NCBI RefSeq assembly: GCF_002154895.1
Contig: NZ_MUIZ01000001.1
Coordinates: 471,240-535,239, forward strand
Direction: 5' to 3'
From: Lactococcus petauri
Lineage (GTDB): Bacteria > Bacillota > Bacilli > Lactobacillales > Streptococcaceae
DNA: 64,000 nucleotides
This document shows, piece after piece, positions 63,099 to 64,000 of the stretch. The notes beneath the pieces were generated by a model. It saw only the letters and a list, made by a program, of their open reading frames with translations. It was not told the DNA's origin and ran no database searches. Numbering within the stretch: the first letter of the stretch is position 1; every line of letters begins with the position of its first letter. The position numbers and the translations under genes were made by a program.

Positions 63099-64000
63099 TT
63101 AATACGCACCAGCAGACCATCCACCACTTGTCGCATTAGCATTAAGCCAATCTGCAGCTGCACGACCTGCTTCAGCCAAAGAACTAAATCCTCCCTGTGA
63201 CCAAACAATTTGTCCTTCTTTATTTCTTACCCAACCAGTAAATGTCTCTGCAGGAGGAGGTGTTACAGTTCCACCCCCATTATTCCCTGAATTTCCACCG
63301 CCTATTGGTGGTGTAACAGTATTACCTCCACCTGTGCTTGGTGGATTAGGGTTAGAAGTGTTTCCACTTCCTGAATTGCCACCACCTGTAGGAGCTTGTG
63401 GAGTTTGAGGTGTAGGCTGATAAGCATTAACATTATCATTTGTAGCTGTATCATTATTTACAGGAGCAGGATCAGTCACAACTGAATTTTCAGCTTGTGA
63501 TTGATTTACTTCTGAAGCATTACTTTTTGCTGTCTGATTTGAATTATCTACAGCTTTTGCAGTCTGAGCTGATTTTTTAGCTTCTTCTGCTTTTTTGGCT
63601 TTATCCGCTTGTGCTTTTGAAATTGAAATATCTTTAGTCAGTTTCGCTTTCAAAGTTTTACTATAATCAGAAGTCAATTTTGATACAGCAGTTTGTGCTT
63701 TTTTCAATTTATCTGCGTTTGTAGCATTTTTTTGATAATCTGCGACTGCTTTTTTAGCTTCAGTTTCAAGTTTTACACGATTTTTAATCCCGTCTAATTC
63801 TTTCGTCAATTGTTGAGCTGCTTTATCATCTTTTACCTGAGAGATAGCTTTTTTCGCAAGTTCTAAATTATTTGCACTAGGATTTTTTTGTGCTTCAGCA
63901 AGACTTGCTTTAGCTTTTATCAATAATTCTTTATCTGCTTGTTTTGCATTTTCAATCGCTTGTTTTTTCTCTTTCTCCTGTTGGACTTGTTTAGCCTTTT
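63099..64000 (-). CDS. Coiled-coil surface protein with GW-like C-terminal domain (5' end outside window)
   Basis: At least 300 residues; the reading frame is open to the right edge, so its N-terminus is missing. The visible part is an Ala/Lys/Gln-rich coiled coil (to about residue 130 of the visible end), then a Ser/Asn-rich stretch, a Pro/Gly-rich linker of GGGN(S/T) repeats, and a C-terminal about 45-residue domain (FTGWVRNKEGQIVWSQGGFSSLAEAGRAAADWLNANATSGGWSAG) of unknown family. No LPxTG is present. Probably an exported protein of the element. Confidence 0.6.
   Translation of the reverse strand, partial: KAKQVQQEKEKKQAIENAKQADKELLIKAKASLAEAQKNPSANNLELAKKAISQVKDDKAAQQLTKELDGIKNRVKLETEAKKAVADYQKNATNADKLKKAQTAVSKLTSDYSKTLKAKLTKDISISKAQADKAKKAEEAKKSAQTAKAVDNSNQTAKSNASEVNQSQAENSVVTDPAPVNNDTATNDNVNAYQPTPQTPQAPTGGGNSGSGNTSNPNPPSTGGGNTVTPPIGGGNSGNNGGGTVTPPPAETFTGWVRNKEGQIVWSQGGFSSLAEAGRAAADWLNANATSGGWSAGAY

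Overview
The window looks like a low-G+C Firmicute chromosome, most probably a Lactococcus of the garvieae/petauri/formosensis group rather than L. lactis. This is inferred from the gene set and protein character: pyruvate formate-lyase fermentation, ftsW next to pyc, ctsR-clpC with CtsR boxes, murA-epuA, Spx paralogues and a sucrose PTS. No 16S gene is present to confirm it. Most genes lie on the minus strand.

Layout. 0.01-7 kb: pflA, a 14-TM drug exporter, a CNNM/CorC protein, an AI-2E permease, a GNAT enzyme, a uracil-DNA-glycosylase-like protein and rsmA. 7-9.6 kb: an accessory island with a hairpin-rich non-coding stretch, a G+C-rich exported protein with a SipW-cognate-type signal, and a (CTGT)n microsatellite placed between that gene's promoter and its coding region. 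9.6-15 kb: the sucrose regulon, scrA-scrK divergent from scrB-scrR, with two operators between them. 15-27.6 kb: an ABC exporter, rnmV, tatD, spx, clpP, pyc, ftsW, rpmG, an efflux pump and coaE. 27.7-28.5 kb: a small accessory spot with the tail of a dead type III restriction gene and a probable, apparently undescribed type I toxin-antitoxin locus. 28.5-50.4 kb: housekeeping genes (pfl, hpf, clpC-ctsR, greA-mltG, rpoE, apt-recJ, rnz, tRNA-Arg, an ArsR/DJ-1/epimerase operon, tig, murA-epuA, IMPase, a second spx, ypsA).

50.5 kb to the right edge is the integrase end of an integrative conjugative element (ICE). Read in the direction of transcription it carries a coiled-coil surface protein (cut by the window), a sortase-anchored thioester-domain adhesin, an IF2N-domain membrane protein, TcpD-like and TcpE-like proteins, a VirB4-type ATPase, a VirB6-like channel protein, a lysozyme/CHAP wall hydrolase, a lipoprotein, ArdA, an excisionase-like protein and a tyrosine integrase. 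The relaxase, coupling protein and far attachment site lie outside the window.

The most notable signals are the type I toxin-antitoxin candidate at 28.0-28.4 kb, the transcribed tetranucleotide repeat controlling the exported protein at 7.5-9.4 kb, and four genes (rsmA, tatD, a membrane protein, coaE) whose TATAAT box sits exactly 6 nt before the ATG, predicting leaderless mRNAs. All start choices, promoters and RNA structures were read by eye and not computed.
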